Part shown: positions 1-8,098 of the stretch, in pieces
Layout: each line of letters starts with the position of its first letter
Numbering within the stretch: the stretch's first letter is position 1
From: Planctomycetota bacterium
Lineage (GTDB): Bacteria > Planctomycetota > UBA1135 > GCA-002686595
DNA: 64,000 bases
Assembly: GCA_016795325.1 (NCBI GenBank)
Contig: JAEUHY010000036.1
Coordinates: 62,001 to 126,000 of the forward strand
Reading direction: 5' to 3'
The notes under the pieces: generated by a model
Databases searched by the model: none
The model's input: the letters and a program-made list of their open reading frames with translations, nothing else
Told to the model about the DNA's origin: nothing
Program-made: the position numbers and the translations under genes

Positions 1-1
1 A

Positions 2-70
2 CTGACGCTTGAAGCGGCGGAGGGCGGCTTCGAGGGATTCGTTCTGACGGACTTGGACCTTGATCGTCAA
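2..70 (-). CDS. rpsU: 30S ribosomal protein S21, N-terminal fragment
   Basis: The left edge, read on the minus strand, encodes MTIKVQVRQNESLEAALRRF followed by KRQ, the signature N-terminus of the small-subunit protein S21 (basic, with the conserved ALRRFKR core). The gene runs off the window, so only 23 residues are seen. I chose the TTG at 70-68 as start: it directly precedes the conserved TIKV segment, and an AGGA Shine-Dalgarno-like element lies about nine bases upstream. It is divergent from recD2, sharing an intergenic region of about 185 bp. The fragment is too short for length checks, but the match to S21 is specific. Confidence 0.85.
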   Translation of the reverse strand, partial: MTIKVQVRQNESLEAALRRFKRQ

Positions 71-256
71 GCGGCGGATTCCTGCGGCTTTCGGGTGCGC
101 CTGGTGCGCGGCCCGAGGGGTTGGCGTGGGCAAAATAGGGCGGGAGATGCTACACACGCGCCCGGCGCCTGGAAAGGGGCCGGCGGCGGCGCGCGACCGG
201 ACTGGATCGGCGCGCGCGGCCCGTCCCTCGAGCCTCGACCGACGCGCGGCGCACCC

Positions 257-2539
257 GTGGAGCACATCCAACCGCAAGATCCCGCCGCCCCGGCCGCCGA
301 ACCGGGCCTGCTCGTGGGTGAGATCGAGGTGGTCACCTTCCACAACCCGCAGACCCAGTACACGGTCTTAAAGGTCTCTCCGGAAGAGGGTTACGACGAT
401 CCGCAGGCCTCGCACCTGTGGCGCTCGCTGCGCCTGAGCGCCGTCGGTCCGGTCGACGGACCCAGCCCCGGGCAGCGCGTGCGGCTGCGCGGGCAGTGGA
501 TCACGCACAAGTCCCACGGCCGGCAGTTCGTGTTCGACAGCTGCGAGCTCCTGCCGCCCTCCAGCGTCGAGGGCGCGGTCCGCTACCTCGCCTCGGAGGC
601 CTTCGAGGGAATCGGGGAAACGTTGGCGCGGCGCATCGTGGAGAAGCTCGGCCCCCAGGCGATCGAGGTGATCCACGCCAGCCCGGAGAAGCTCGACGGG
701 GTGGTGGGCCTGCGCGGCCCCGTCCGCGCCAAGTTGATCGAGGCGGTGCAGGCGGAGTTCACGCGCCACAAGCTCAACGCGTTCTTGCGCGGCGTCGGAC
801 TCGGGCCGCGCCAGTCGGCGGCGGTGGCGCGCAAGCTCGGCGCCCAGGCCGAAGAACTCATCCGCCACGACCCGTACAAGCTCGCCGGCGCGGTCGGCGG
901 CATCGGCTTCCTCATCGCCGACCGGATCGCGCGCCAGTTGGGCTTCGCGCTCGACGGCCCGGAACGTTGCCGCGCGGCGCTGCTCCACACGCTGCGCTCC
1001 GCGAGCGAGGACGGACACTCGCTGCTCGGCGAGCGCCGGCTCGTCGCGGAAACCGCGGAGCTGGTCCAACTCTCCGCGGACTCGAGCAAGCTGCTGCGGG
1101 CCCTCGAGGAACTCGAGCGCTCCGAGGAGCTCGTGTTCGACGGCGAAGTGGCGCCGGGCGAGCGCGCGGTGTACCTGCCGTACCTGGCGGCGAGCGAACG
1201 CGGGCTGGTCGGAAACGTCGTGCGCCTGCTCGAGCGCGGGCCGCGCACGGCGCTGGCGAGCGAACGCGACCTCGCGCGCTTCGAGGAGCACAGCGGCCTG
1301 CGGCTCGACGACGACCAGCGTGCGGCCGTGCTCGGGCTGCTGCGCCAGCCGCTGGCGTTGCTGACGGGCGGGCCGGGCGTCGGAAAGACCACGATCGTGC
1401 GCTGCGTGGTCGCGTTGGCGGAGGCGGCGGGCGCGCGCGTGAAGCTCGCTTCCCCCACCGGCCGCGCCGCCAAACGCCTGACGGAGGCCACCGAACGGCA
1501 GGCGTCGACGGTGCACCGGCTGCTCCAGTACGACCCCGAGACCGGCGCTTTCGCGCACGATGCGGACAAGCCGCTGAAGGCCGATCTGATCGTCGTCGAC
1601 GAGTGCTCGATGCTCGACGTGGTGATCGCGCACCATCTGTTCAAGGCCATCGACGACAGCACGCGCGTGGTCCTCGTGGGTGATCCCGACCAGCTGCCCT
1701 CGGTGGCGCCGGGCAACGTGCTGGTGGACCTGATCCGCAGCGCGCGCGTACCGACCTTCCGCCTCACCCACATCCACCGCCAGGGGCGCGGCAGCCGCAT
1801 CGTCCAGAACGCGCACCGCATCCTGCGCGGCGAGATCCCCGAGTATCCGCAGCGCGGCGACATCAGTTCGGACTGCTACTTCTTCGCCGCCGAGGACGCG
1901 CAGCGTTGCGCCGAGCGCACGGTCGAGGTCGTGACCGAGCGCATCCCGCGCGCCTTCGGGTTCGACTGGGTCGAGAGCGTGCAGGTGCTCGCGCCGATGT
2001 ACCGCGGGGAGTGCGGCGTCGATGCGCTCAACGAGCGCTTGCGGGCGGCGCTCGGGCAGCGCGGGCCGGAGTTCCGCCTCGGCCAGCGCGTGTGGCGCGT
2101 GGGCGACCGGGTGATCCACACCCGCAACGACTACGACAAGGAAGTCTTCAACGGCGACATGGGGCGCATCAGCGCGGTGGCCGAGGACGCCTTGACCGTC
2201 ACGTTTCCCGAGCGGCAGGTCAGTTACGCGCCCGAGGAGCTGGGCGACCTGCAGCCGGCCTTCGCGATCACGGTGCACCGCTCCCAGGGGAGCGAATACG
2301 ACGTCGTCGTGCTGCCCGTCGTGCCGCAGCACCACCTGATGCTGCAGCGCAACCTGCTCTACACCGCGGTGACGCGGGCGAAAAAACTGCTCGTGCTGGT
2401 CGGCTCGGAACGGGCAATCCGGCGCGCCGTCGAAAACGCGGAACAGGGCTTGCGTCTCGCCGGAATCGCGCGCCGTCTCGTGCAAGACTTGCCCGAAAAC
2501 GGCCACCTGGATCCGGTGTGGGCGCCACCGGCCTCCTGA
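257..2539 (+). CDS. recD2: RecD2-type ATP-dependent DNA helicase
   Basis: Superfamily 1B 5'-3' DNA helicase of the RecD2 (RecD/TraA) family, which acts in DNA repair without RecBC. The N-terminal third carries helix-hairpin-helix-like segments (about residues 110-220). The motor follows: Walker A GGPGVGKTT near residue 377, Walker B VVDECSMLD near 446, HRSQGSEYD near 674 and AVTRAKKLL near 705 for the C-terminal helicase motifs. The reading frame is open from position 53, but those first 68 residues are low-complexity and unlike the family. The GTG at 257, reading V-E-H-I-Q, is the better start and gives 760 residues, close to the usual RecD2 length. Confidence 0.9.
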   Translation: MEHIQPQDPAAPAAEPGLLVGEIEVVTFHNPQTQYTVLKVSPEEGYDDPQASHLWRSLRLSAVGPVDGPSPGQRVRLRGQWITHKSHGRQFVFDSCELLPPSSVEGAVRYLASEAFEGIGETLARRIVEKLGPQAIEVIHASPEKLDGVVGLRGPVRAKLIEAVQAEFTRHKLNAFLRGVGLGPRQSAAVARKLGAQAEELIRHDPYKLAGAVGGIGFLIADRIARQLGFALDGPERCRAALLHTLRSASEDGHSLLGERRLVAETAELVQLSADSSKLLRALEELERSEELVFDGEVAPGERAVYLPYLAASERGLVGNVVRLLERGPRTALASERDLARFEEHSGLRLDDDQRAAVLGLLRQPLALLTGGPGVGKTTIVRCVVALAEAAGARVKLASPTGRAAKRLTEATERQASTVHRLLQYDPETGAFAHDADKPLKADLIVVDECSMLDVVIAHHLFKAIDDSTRVVLVGDPDQLPSVAPGNVLVDLIRSARVPTFRLTHIHRQGRGSRIVQNAHRILRGEIPEYPQRGDISSDCYFFAAEDAQRCAERTVEVVTERIPRAFGFDWVESVQVLAPMYRGECGVDALNERLRAALGQRGPEFRLGQRVWRVGDRVIHTRNDYDKEVFNGDMGRISAVAEDALTVTFPERQVSYAPEELGDLQPAFAITVHRSQGSEYDVVVLPVVPQHHLMLQRNLLYTAVTRAKKLLVLVGSERAIRRAVENAEQGLRLAGIARRLVQDLPENGHLDPVWAPPAS

Positions 2540-2605
2540 GACGCTAGCCTTTGCGCCTTCCACTGGACGCCCGTCCTCCAACCGTATTCCTCCTCGAGTC
2601 GCACG

Positions 2606-3649
2606 ATGCTCACGCTTCCGCGCCGGACCGCCCTGCTCGGCTCCCTGTTCCTCCTCGCTTTCCAGCCCGCGGCCGACAAGGTCGAGTTCCGCCCCGCCGA
2701 CGGCGCTGAGCTGGCCAAGACGTTCACGATGGGCGGCAACTTCGAGGTCGGCGACATGACGATGGTCGTCGACGGGCAAGACATGAGCGGCAGCATCCCG
2801 CTCGACGCCGCCTCGGGCGACTTCAAGATGGGCTTCGAGGTCGCGGACACGTACGTCAAGACGGTCGACGGCCGCCTGGTCGAGTTCACGCGCGAGTTCG
2901 TCAAGTCGACTTCGGAAGTCGACATGGGCGAGCAGTCGGAGAGCGAAGACAACTGGATGAAGCTCGACGGCGAGACGGTGAAGTTCACCTGGAACGCCGA
3001 GACCAAGAGCTACGACGCGGTCTACGCCGACGGCGAGGGGGACGCCGAGGTTCTCGAGAACCTCAAGATGAACCCCGAGCTGCTCGACTACCGCCCGCTC
3101 CTGCCGACGAAGGCCGTCGAGAAGGGCGACCGCTGGACGGTCGACCCCAAGTCCATGGGCTCGGCGCTGATGTTCGGGCTGGACTTCGACAGCCTCGCGC
3201 TGGGTGATGAGATCGACGACCCCCAGGCCGCGGCGATGCTCGAGCAGCTCAAGCCGTCGTTCGAGAAGATGATGGAGAGCTTCAAGACGGACTGCGAGTA
3301 CGACGGTACCCGCGACGTCGAGGGCAAGCAGATGGGCGTGATCAAGCTCAAGATCGTCGCCGACGGCTCGATCGACATGACTCAGGCGATCGACGAACTC
3401 GCGCGCGGGCAGATCCCCGAGGGCATGGAGTTCGAGCTGACGCTGAACACCGCCAAGATCGGCATGAAGATGAAGGGCGAGGGCGAGCTGCTGTGGGACA
3501 TGGCAGCCGGTCTGCCCGCGGGCTTCACGCTCACCGGCGACATGGAGATGAACTTCGAACTCGACGCGGCCGTCAGCGCGCAGGGCGAAGAGCACAGCAT
3601 CGAGATGAACGTCGAGCTGATGGGCAAGATGGACTGGACGATGGAATGA
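2606..3649 (+). CDS. Putative secreted protein of unknown function
   Basis: A 347-residue protein with a probable Sec signal peptide (basic MLTLPRRTALLG, then a hydrophobic stretch to about residue 20). The mature part is acidic and rich in Asp, Glu, Met and Lys, with no cysteines or recognisable catalytic motif. It reads like an all-beta export protein: segments such as GDRWTVDPKSMGSALMF and repeated short motifs ending in KM suggest a DUF6263-like fold, but that is only an impression. It stands alone between recD2 (66 bp upstream) and a strong hairpin before the convergent rarA gene. Function unknown. Confidence 0.75.
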   Translation: MLTLPRRTALLGSLFLLAFQPAADKVEFRPADGAELAKTFTMGGNFEVGDMTMVVDGQDMSGSIPLDAASGDFKMGFEVADTYVKTVDGRLVEFTREFVKSTSEVDMGEQSESEDNWMKLDGETVKFTWNAETKSYDAVYADGEGDAEVLENLKMNPELLDYRPLLPTKAVEKGDRWTVDPKSMGSALMFGLDFDSLALGDEIDDPQAAAMLEQLKPSFEKMMESFKTDCEYDGTRDVEGKQMGVIKLKIVADGSIDMTQAIDELARGQIPEGMEFELTLNTAKIGMKMKGEGELLWDMAAGLPAGFTLTGDMEMNFELDAAVSAQGEEHSIEMNVELMGKMDWTME

Positions 3650-3740
3650 GTCGACGCTGAGCGCCGAACGGAGTGGCTCGGCGCTGCGCGCCGAACACGA
3701 GGCCGACCGCCTCGCCACGCACTCCGCAGTCCAAACGCAA

Positions 3741-3775
3741 CGCGGGCCGACGCTCCCTGGGAGCGCCGGCCCGCG
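3741..3775. terminator. Hairpin terminator between convergent genes
   Basis: A long GC-rich inverted repeat: nine pairs (CGCGGGCCG with CGGCCCGCG), one mismatch, then six pairs (CGCTCC with GGAGCG) closing a CTG loop. It lies between the 3' ends of the secreted-protein gene (plus) and rarA (minus), where a bidirectional terminator is expected. There is no T-run, so an intrinsic mechanism is uncertain. Confidence 0.6.
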
Positions 3776-3842
3776 GCAGTTCCAAGCCGACGTTCGAAGA
3801 GTCGCGGACTGGCGCCCGGCAGAGCAGCTGCTGCGCTCGCCC

Positions 3843-5111
3843 TCAGCGCCGCTCGGGGAAGTAGCGCTTGCCGAGCAGGCCGGGCGGCAGGCAGGTCATC
3901 TCCTGCGCCGCCTTCGGGTCGTCGTGCGCGTAGCGATACCCCGCGCCGTAGCCGGCGGCCTTCATCAGCGCAGTCGGTGCGTTGCGCAGGTGCAGCGGAA
4001 CGGGCTCGGCGGCGGTGCGCTGCACGTCCTCCACGGCGGCGCCGTACGCCGCGTAGAGCGCGTTGCTCTTCTTCGCACGCGCGAGGTACACCACGACCTG
4101 CACGAGCGCGAGCTCGCCCTCGGGCGTGCCCAGGCGCTGCCACGCATCGGCCCCGTCCAACGCGACGCGCAACGCGAACGGATCGGCGAGACCGATGTCC
4201 TCCACCGCGATGCGAATGAGCCGCCGCGCGAGGAAATCCCGGTCCTCGCCCGCCTCGAGCATGCGGGTGAGCCAGTACAGGCTCGCGTTGTCGTCGCTGT
4301 TGCGGATGCTCTTGTGCAGCGCCGAGATGAGGTTGTAGTGCTGCTCCCCGGCGCGGTCGTAGGCGAGTTGTTTGCGCTGCAGGGCCTGGGCGAGCAACGC
4401 ATCGTCGAGCGCCGCGCCGGGGCGTGAGATCGAGTAGGCGGTCTCGAGCAGGTTCAGCGCGCGGCGCGCGTCGCCGTCGGCGGCGTGCGCGATGCGTTCG
4501 AGCATCTCGCGCGAGGCCGCGAGCCGGCCGCGCAAGCCCCGCTCGTCACGCAGCGCGCGCTCGAGCAGCGCCACCAGCGCTTCGACCGACAGCGGCTGGA
4601 GGATCACGACACGCGAGCGCGACAGAAGCGCGCCGTTGAGTTCGAACGACGGGTTCTCGGTGGTGGCGCCGATCAAGACGATGTCGCCGCTCTCCATGAA
4701 CGGCAGGAAGGCGTCCTGCTGAGCCTTGTTGAAGCGGTGGATCTCGTCGACGAACAGCAGCGTGCGCAGGCCGCTGCGCGCGCGCTCGGCGGCGGCCTGG
4801 CCCATGACTTCGCGCACTTCCTTGATGCCGGAAAGCACCGCGGAAAACGGCGTGAAGCGCAGCGAGCTGCGTTGCGCGATCAGGCGCGCAAGCGTCGTCT
4901 TCCCGACACCGGGCGGCCCCCACAGGATTAGGCTCTGCCTCAGCTCGCCTTCGAGCAGCAGGCTCAGCATCTTGCCGGGCCCGAGCACGTGCTCCTGGCC
5001 GACGACGTCTTCGAGCGCCGCCGGCCGCATGCGCTCGGCGAGCGGCGCGTCCTCGGCCGAGGCGCCGGCGCGCCCGGGCTCGGGAGCGCTGTCGAACAGC
5101 TCGCGCGCCAT
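3843..5111 (-). CDS. rarA: Replication-associated recombination protein A (AAA+ ATPase)
   Basis: RarA/MgsA, the clamp-loader-like AAA+ ATPase (Mgs1/WRNIP1 family) that acts at stalled replication forks. The 422 residues match the family length. Visible motifs are the N-terminal LAERMRP followed by DVVGQEHVLGPG, Walker A GPPGVGKTT near residue 70, Walker B DEIHRFNKAQQD near 120, sensor 1 GATTENPSFE near 150, and the C-terminal tetramerisation region with SIRNSDDNASLYWL and YAHDDP. The ATG start lies four bases after the stop of the upstream rRNA methyltransferase gene, so the two are probably co-transcribed. Confidence 0.93.
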   Translation of the reverse strand: MARELFDSAPEPGRAGASAEDAPLAERMRPAALEDVVGQEHVLGPGKMLSLLLEGELRQSLILWGPPGVGKTTLARLIAQRSSLRFTPFSAVLSGIKEVREVMGQAAAERARSGLRTLLFVDEIHRFNKAQQDAFLPFMESGDIVLIGATTENPSFELNGALLSRSRVVILQPLSVEALVALLERALRDERGLRGRLAASREMLERIAHAADGDARRALNLLETAYSISRPGAALDDALLAQALQRKQLAYDRAGEQHYNLISALHKSIRNSDDNASLYWLTRMLEAGEDRDFLARRLIRIAVEDIGLADPFALRVALDGADAWQRLGTPEGELALVQVVVYLARAKKSNALYAAYGAAVEDVQRTAAEPVPLHLRNAPTALMKAAGYGAGYRYAHDDPKAAQEMTCLPPGLLGKRYFPERR

Positions 5112-5115
5112 GGCG

Positions 5116-5895
5116 TCAGGCGCCCTCGACGCGTCCGGCCGCGAAGAGCAGCAGCGAGCCCGCCACGGTCACGTTGAGCGACTCCACGTCCGCGTGCATG
5201 GGGATCGTGATGCGCTCGAATCCGTCGCACTCGGGCGGGAGCTCGCCCGTCTCGGCGCCGAGCCACAGGGCGAGCCGGCCGTCCCAGTCGAACTGCGCCG
5301 GCGAGCGTCCGCCGCGCGTCGCCGCGCGCGCCTGACGAAAGCCGTGCTCCGCGAGCTCGTCGGCGGCGGCGCTCGCATCCGCCCAACGCAGCACGGGCAA
5401 CCGCATCAGGCTCCCCATCGCGCCGCGCAGCACGCGTGGATTCCAGGGACTGACGCCGCCGTCGACGACGCCCAATGCCTGCGCGCCGGCGGCTTCCGCG
5501 CTGCGCGCGAGCGCGCCGAGGTTGCCGGGATCGGCGATGCCCGCCACGACCAGCACCAGCGCGTCCGGGCCCAGGTGCGTGGTGGCGAGGCTGCGGCGCT
5601 CGGGCGTGGGCGCCAACGCGACCACGCCTTGCGAGCTCTTGAGCGCGCTCGCGGAATCGAGCACGTCGTCGGCGACGCAGCGCACGCGCGCACCGGCGCG
5701 CTCGAACTCGGGCGCCAACTCCGCGCGCCGCTCGGCGACGTAGACCGTGTCCAGCTCGAAACGAGCGCGGAGCGCATCGCGCACGAGCCGTTCGCCCTCC
5801 AGCGCGAGCAGGCCGTCCTCGCGGCCCGCGAGCGCGGACTTGAGCCGCTTGAACTCGGCGTTCTCGCGCGAACGGATCGGCTCGGGCCGGCGCAT
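5116..5895 (-). CDS. SpoU/TrmH-family RNA 2'-O-methyltransferase
   Basis: A 259-residue SPOUT methyltransferase of the TrmH/RlmB branch, which uses S-adenosylmethionine to methylate a ribose 2'-OH in rRNA or tRNA. The N-terminal substrate-binding domain includes SRENAEFKRLKSAL and LALEGERLVRDAL. The catalytic domain has motif 1 as DPGNLGALARSAEAAG near residue 123 and the knotted C-terminus IPMHADVESLNVTVAGSLLL near 232. The frame stays open upstream, but the ATG at 5895 gives the N-terminus typical of the family. The specific target nucleotide cannot be told from sequence alone. The divergent neighbour is rsgA, another ribosome-maturation gene. Confidence 0.88.
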   Translation of the reverse strand: MRRPEPIRSRENAEFKRLKSALAGREDGLLALEGERLVRDALRARFELDTVYVAERRAELAPEFERAGARVRCVADDVLDSASALKSSQGVVALAPTPERRSLATTHLGPDALVLVVAGIADPGNLGALARSAEAAGAQALGVVDGGVSPWNPRVLRGAMGSLMRLPVLRWADASAAADELAEHGFRQARAATRGGRSPAQFDWDGRLALWLGAETGELPPECDGFERITIPMHADVESLNVTVAGSLLLFAAGRVEGA

Positions 5896-5979
5896 GGTCG
5901 CGCAGTTATAGCGCAGGTCGCCGGCGCCCCCAGCGGCGCAGTCGAGTAGCATCGCTCGCGCGGCGCCGAGCGCCAGCAC

Positions 5980-6957
5980 ATGAGCGAACCCCAATTCCAG
6001 GTCGGTCGCGTGATCCGCACCGACGCGAAGGTGTGCCACGTCGACTTCGACGGCAAGGTTCTGCAGTGCGCGCCACGCGGCAAGCTGTTCGAGGTCCGGG
6101 GACTGCAGCGCAACCCGATCGCGGTCGGAGACATGGTGCGCGTCGACATGGGCGGCGACCCGGCGGCCATCGAGGAGGTGCTCCCGAGGCGCAATCGCCT
6201 CGGGCGCCTCAGCTCGATGCACGACCCGCGCGAACAGGTGTTGGTCGCCAACGTCGACCGCCTGTTCATCATCGGCTCGCTCGCCAAACCCAAGTTCTCC
6301 TCCAACCGCACGGACCGTGTGCTTGCGGCGTGCCAGTGGTACAGCGTCCCGGCGTCCTTGGTGCTCAACAAGATCGACCTCGACAAGAACGGCGATGCGG
6401 CCTCGATCCGCGCCACGTACGAGGCGCTCGGAGTCGAGGTGCTCGAGACGTGCGCCGCGACAGGGCAGGGCGTCGACGCGCTGCGCGAACGCCTGGTCGG
6501 ACGCGTGAGCGCGTTCTACGGCGGCTCGGGAGTGGGCAAGTCGAGCCTGCTCAACACGCTGCAGCCCAGCCTGGCCCTCAAGGTCGGGAAGATCAGCAAG
6601 TTCTGGGACCAGGGCAAACACACCACGACGCACTCGCAGCTGATCGCGTTGGACTTCGGCGGCTGGGTGATCGACACGCCGGGAGTCCGAACCTTCCGCT
6701 TGCACCGGGCCAGCCCCGCCGAGTTGCGCGGCATGTTCACGGAGTTCGCGCGCTTCCAAGGCGCGTGCCGCTTCCCGGATTGTTCGCACGACCACGAGCC
6801 GGAGTGCGGCGTGTTCGCCGCAGTCGAGCGCGGCCAGATCGCGCCGTCGCGTTTCGCGAGTTACATCGAGATGCTCGACGAGCTGCGCACCGCGCCGGCG
6901 GCGGACGTCGATGCGCCCGCGGACGACGGGCAAGAGGCTGGCGGCGAGCCCGAGTGA
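5980..6957 (+). CDS. rsgA: Ribosome small subunit-dependent GTPase A
   Basis: RsgA/YjeQ, the circularly permuted GTPase that checks late 30S maturation. The 325 residues show the expected order: an N-terminal OB-fold (about 1-85), then G4 (NKID near 129) ahead of G1 (YGGSGVGKSSLLN near 181) and G3 (DTPGVR near 233). A C-terminal zinc knuckle follows around residue 263, CRFPDCSHDHEPEC, with the usual Cys-Cys-His-Cys ligands. The acidic tail is not conserved in the family. It is divergent from the RNA methyltransferase gene and ends nine bases before the convergent DUF2752 gene. Confidence 0.94.
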   Translation: MSEPQFQVGRVIRTDAKVCHVDFDGKVLQCAPRGKLFEVRGLQRNPIAVGDMVRVDMGGDPAAIEEVLPRRNRLGRLSSMHDPREQVLVANVDRLFIIGSLAKPKFSSNRTDRVLAACQWYSVPASLVLNKIDLDKNGDAASIRATYEALGVEVLETCAATGQGVDALRERLVGRVSAFYGGSGVGKSSLLNTLQPSLALKVGKISKFWDQGKHTTTHSQLIALDFGGWVIDTPGVRTFRLHRASPAELRGMFTEFARFQGACRFPDCSHDHEPECGVFAAVERGQIAPSRFASYIEMLDELRTAPAADVDAPADDGQEAGGEPE

Positions 6958-6966
6958 ACGGCGCGC

Positions 6967-7419
6967 TCAGTCCGCCAACATGACGAAGGCCTTGTAGGCC
7001 CAGGCGACGAGCGCGTACGCGGCCAACGCAAGCCACACTTCGCGCCGGTTCCAACGTCCCAGCCCGTCACCCAAGTCGCGCCCGCGCGCGACTTGCATGA
7101 GTGCGAGCGGCGCGCTGAGGAGCGCCAGCACGCCGATTAGGAAGCCCAGCGGCTGCGTGCGGAACGACTCGAGCACCTGCGCGTGCGCGAACCACGCCAC
7201 CGAGGTCGTCACGCCGCACCCCGGACAAGGCAACCCGAACCAGTTCAGCGACTGGCAGGCCGGCAGCCCGAGCTGCTCGTGCGTGCCGAAGCCCTGCGGC
7301 TCCGGAGTGAGCAGCGCGCGCGCGGCGAACAGGCCCAGCGGAGCGGCGAGACTGGCCACGAGCACGATCCAGTGCCCGACGCTGCGGGGGCGGTCGACGG
7401 CGGACGAGAGTTGCTCCAC
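6967..7419 (-). CDS. DUF2752 membrane protein
   Basis: A small integral membrane protein of 150 residues with three to four hydrophobic segments. The DUF2752 signature is present near residue 63: NWFGLPCPGCGVTTSVAWF, a cysteine pair in a CPxCG context between membrane helices. The family is widespread and uncharacterised. A GTG start at 7419 is inferred because the extension further upstream has no hydrophobic or conserved character. It is divergent from the MarR gene, separated by about 90 bp, and convergent with rsgA. Confidence 0.8.
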   Translation of the reverse strand: MEQLSSAVDRPRSVGHWIVLVASLAAPLGLFAARALLTPEPQGFGTHEQLGLPACQSLNWFGLPCPGCGVTTSVAWFAHAQVLESFRTQPLGFLIGVLALLSAPLALMQVARGRDLGDGLGRWNRREVWLALAAYALVAWAYKAFVMLAD

Positions 7420-7492
7420 GCGCGGATTATGGCCTACGCGAGCGCCGTTGCGAGCGGCGCGACGACGCACGCCGGCTTGACGCCGCGCGTAG

Positions 7493-7504
7493 TTGCATCT
7501 ACAA
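7493..7504. promoter_or_regulatory. Candidate MarR operator before the marR-like gene
   Basis: TTGCATCTACAA lies eight bases before the ATG of the MarR gene. Its outer bases are palindromic (TTG with CAA). Eleven positions recur with a single change, TTGCATATACA, immediately before the Fe-S/SCP2 gene downstream. A motif found at both starts and nowhere else noted in the region suggests autoregulation and joint control. Inference from two sites only. Confidence 0.45.
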
Positions 7505-7512
7505 GTAACTGC

Positions 7513-7995
7513 ATGGCCGCCCGAAGAGCGACTCCCCCCCGGCGCGAAGCCGCTTCGCGCAAGCGTCCCCAGTCGACGCCTTCCGCGATCGCGTCGCAGT
7601 GCCTCGCGCTGCGGGCCCGCGTGCTCAACCGCGCCTTGAGCTCGATCTACGACCGCGCGCTGGCGCCGCACGACCTCAAGGTCAGCCAGTTCAACCTGCT
7701 GGTCGCCATCAGCGCGCACCCCGGGGTGCTCGCCAGCCGCCTGGGCGATGCGCTGTGCATCGACGAGAGCACGCTCAGCCGCAACCTCGAACGCCTGCGC
7801 CAGCGCGGTTGGATCGAGGTCGAGGCGAGCGGCGACCCGCGCGCCCGACCGCTGCACATGACCGCGGAAGGCCGCGTGTCCTTCGCGGCCGCCTGCGCAG
7901 ACTGGGAGCGCGCCCAGGCCGATGCTCTGCGTGCGCTCGGGCCGGGCGATTCCGAGGCCCTGATCCGCATCGCCGAACGCTTCCTGCACGCCTGA
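7513..7995 (+). CDS. MarR-family transcriptional regulator
   Basis: A 160-residue winged-helix regulator. The N-terminal 30 residues are basic and disordered-looking. The dimerisation helix follows (SQCLALRARVLNRAL), then the DNA-binding core: KVSQFNLLVAISAHPG, LCIDESTLSRNLERLRQRGW as recognition helix, and the wing EASGDPRARPLHMTAEGR with the conserved D-x-R. These are typical MarR features. The ATG at 7513 is preferred over the longer open frame because conserved residues begin soon after it. The next gene encodes an Fe-S/SCP2 protein and carries the same operator-like motif, so it is the probable regulated target. The inducer is unknown. Confidence 0.87.
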   Translation: MAARRATPPRREAASRKRPQSTPSAIASQCLALRARVLNRALSSIYDRALAPHDLKVSQFNLLVAISAHPGVLASRLGDALCIDESTLSRNLERLRQRGWIEVEASGDPRARPLHMTAEGRVSFAAACADWERAQADALRALGPGDSEALIRIAERFLHA

Positions 7996-8084
7996 CGCAC
8001 GCGAAAAGCACGCCGACCTGCGCCGTCGCCACGCCCGCGCCCATTCCAACACTCCGCCTCGAACGTCTTTCCCGGGCCGCATAC

Positions 8085-8095
8085 TTGCATATACA
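8085..8095. promoter_or_regulatory. Second copy of candidate MarR operator
   Basis: TTGCATATACA sits three bases before the ATG of the Fe-S/SCP2 gene, one mismatch from the site ahead of the MarR gene. It leaves no room for a Shine-Dalgarno sequence, so the mRNA may be leaderless, and a bound repressor would cover the start site. Confidence 0.42.
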
Positions 8096-8098
8096 CCT

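Noticed and set aside
53..256. Longer start for recD2
   Set aside because: The region overlaps the rpsU start and has no family-like sequence; GTG at 257 is better.
368..3718. Open frame of 1116 codons antisense to recD2 and the secreted protein gene
   Set aside because: No recognisable domain; the plus-strand genes carry clear motifs and starts.
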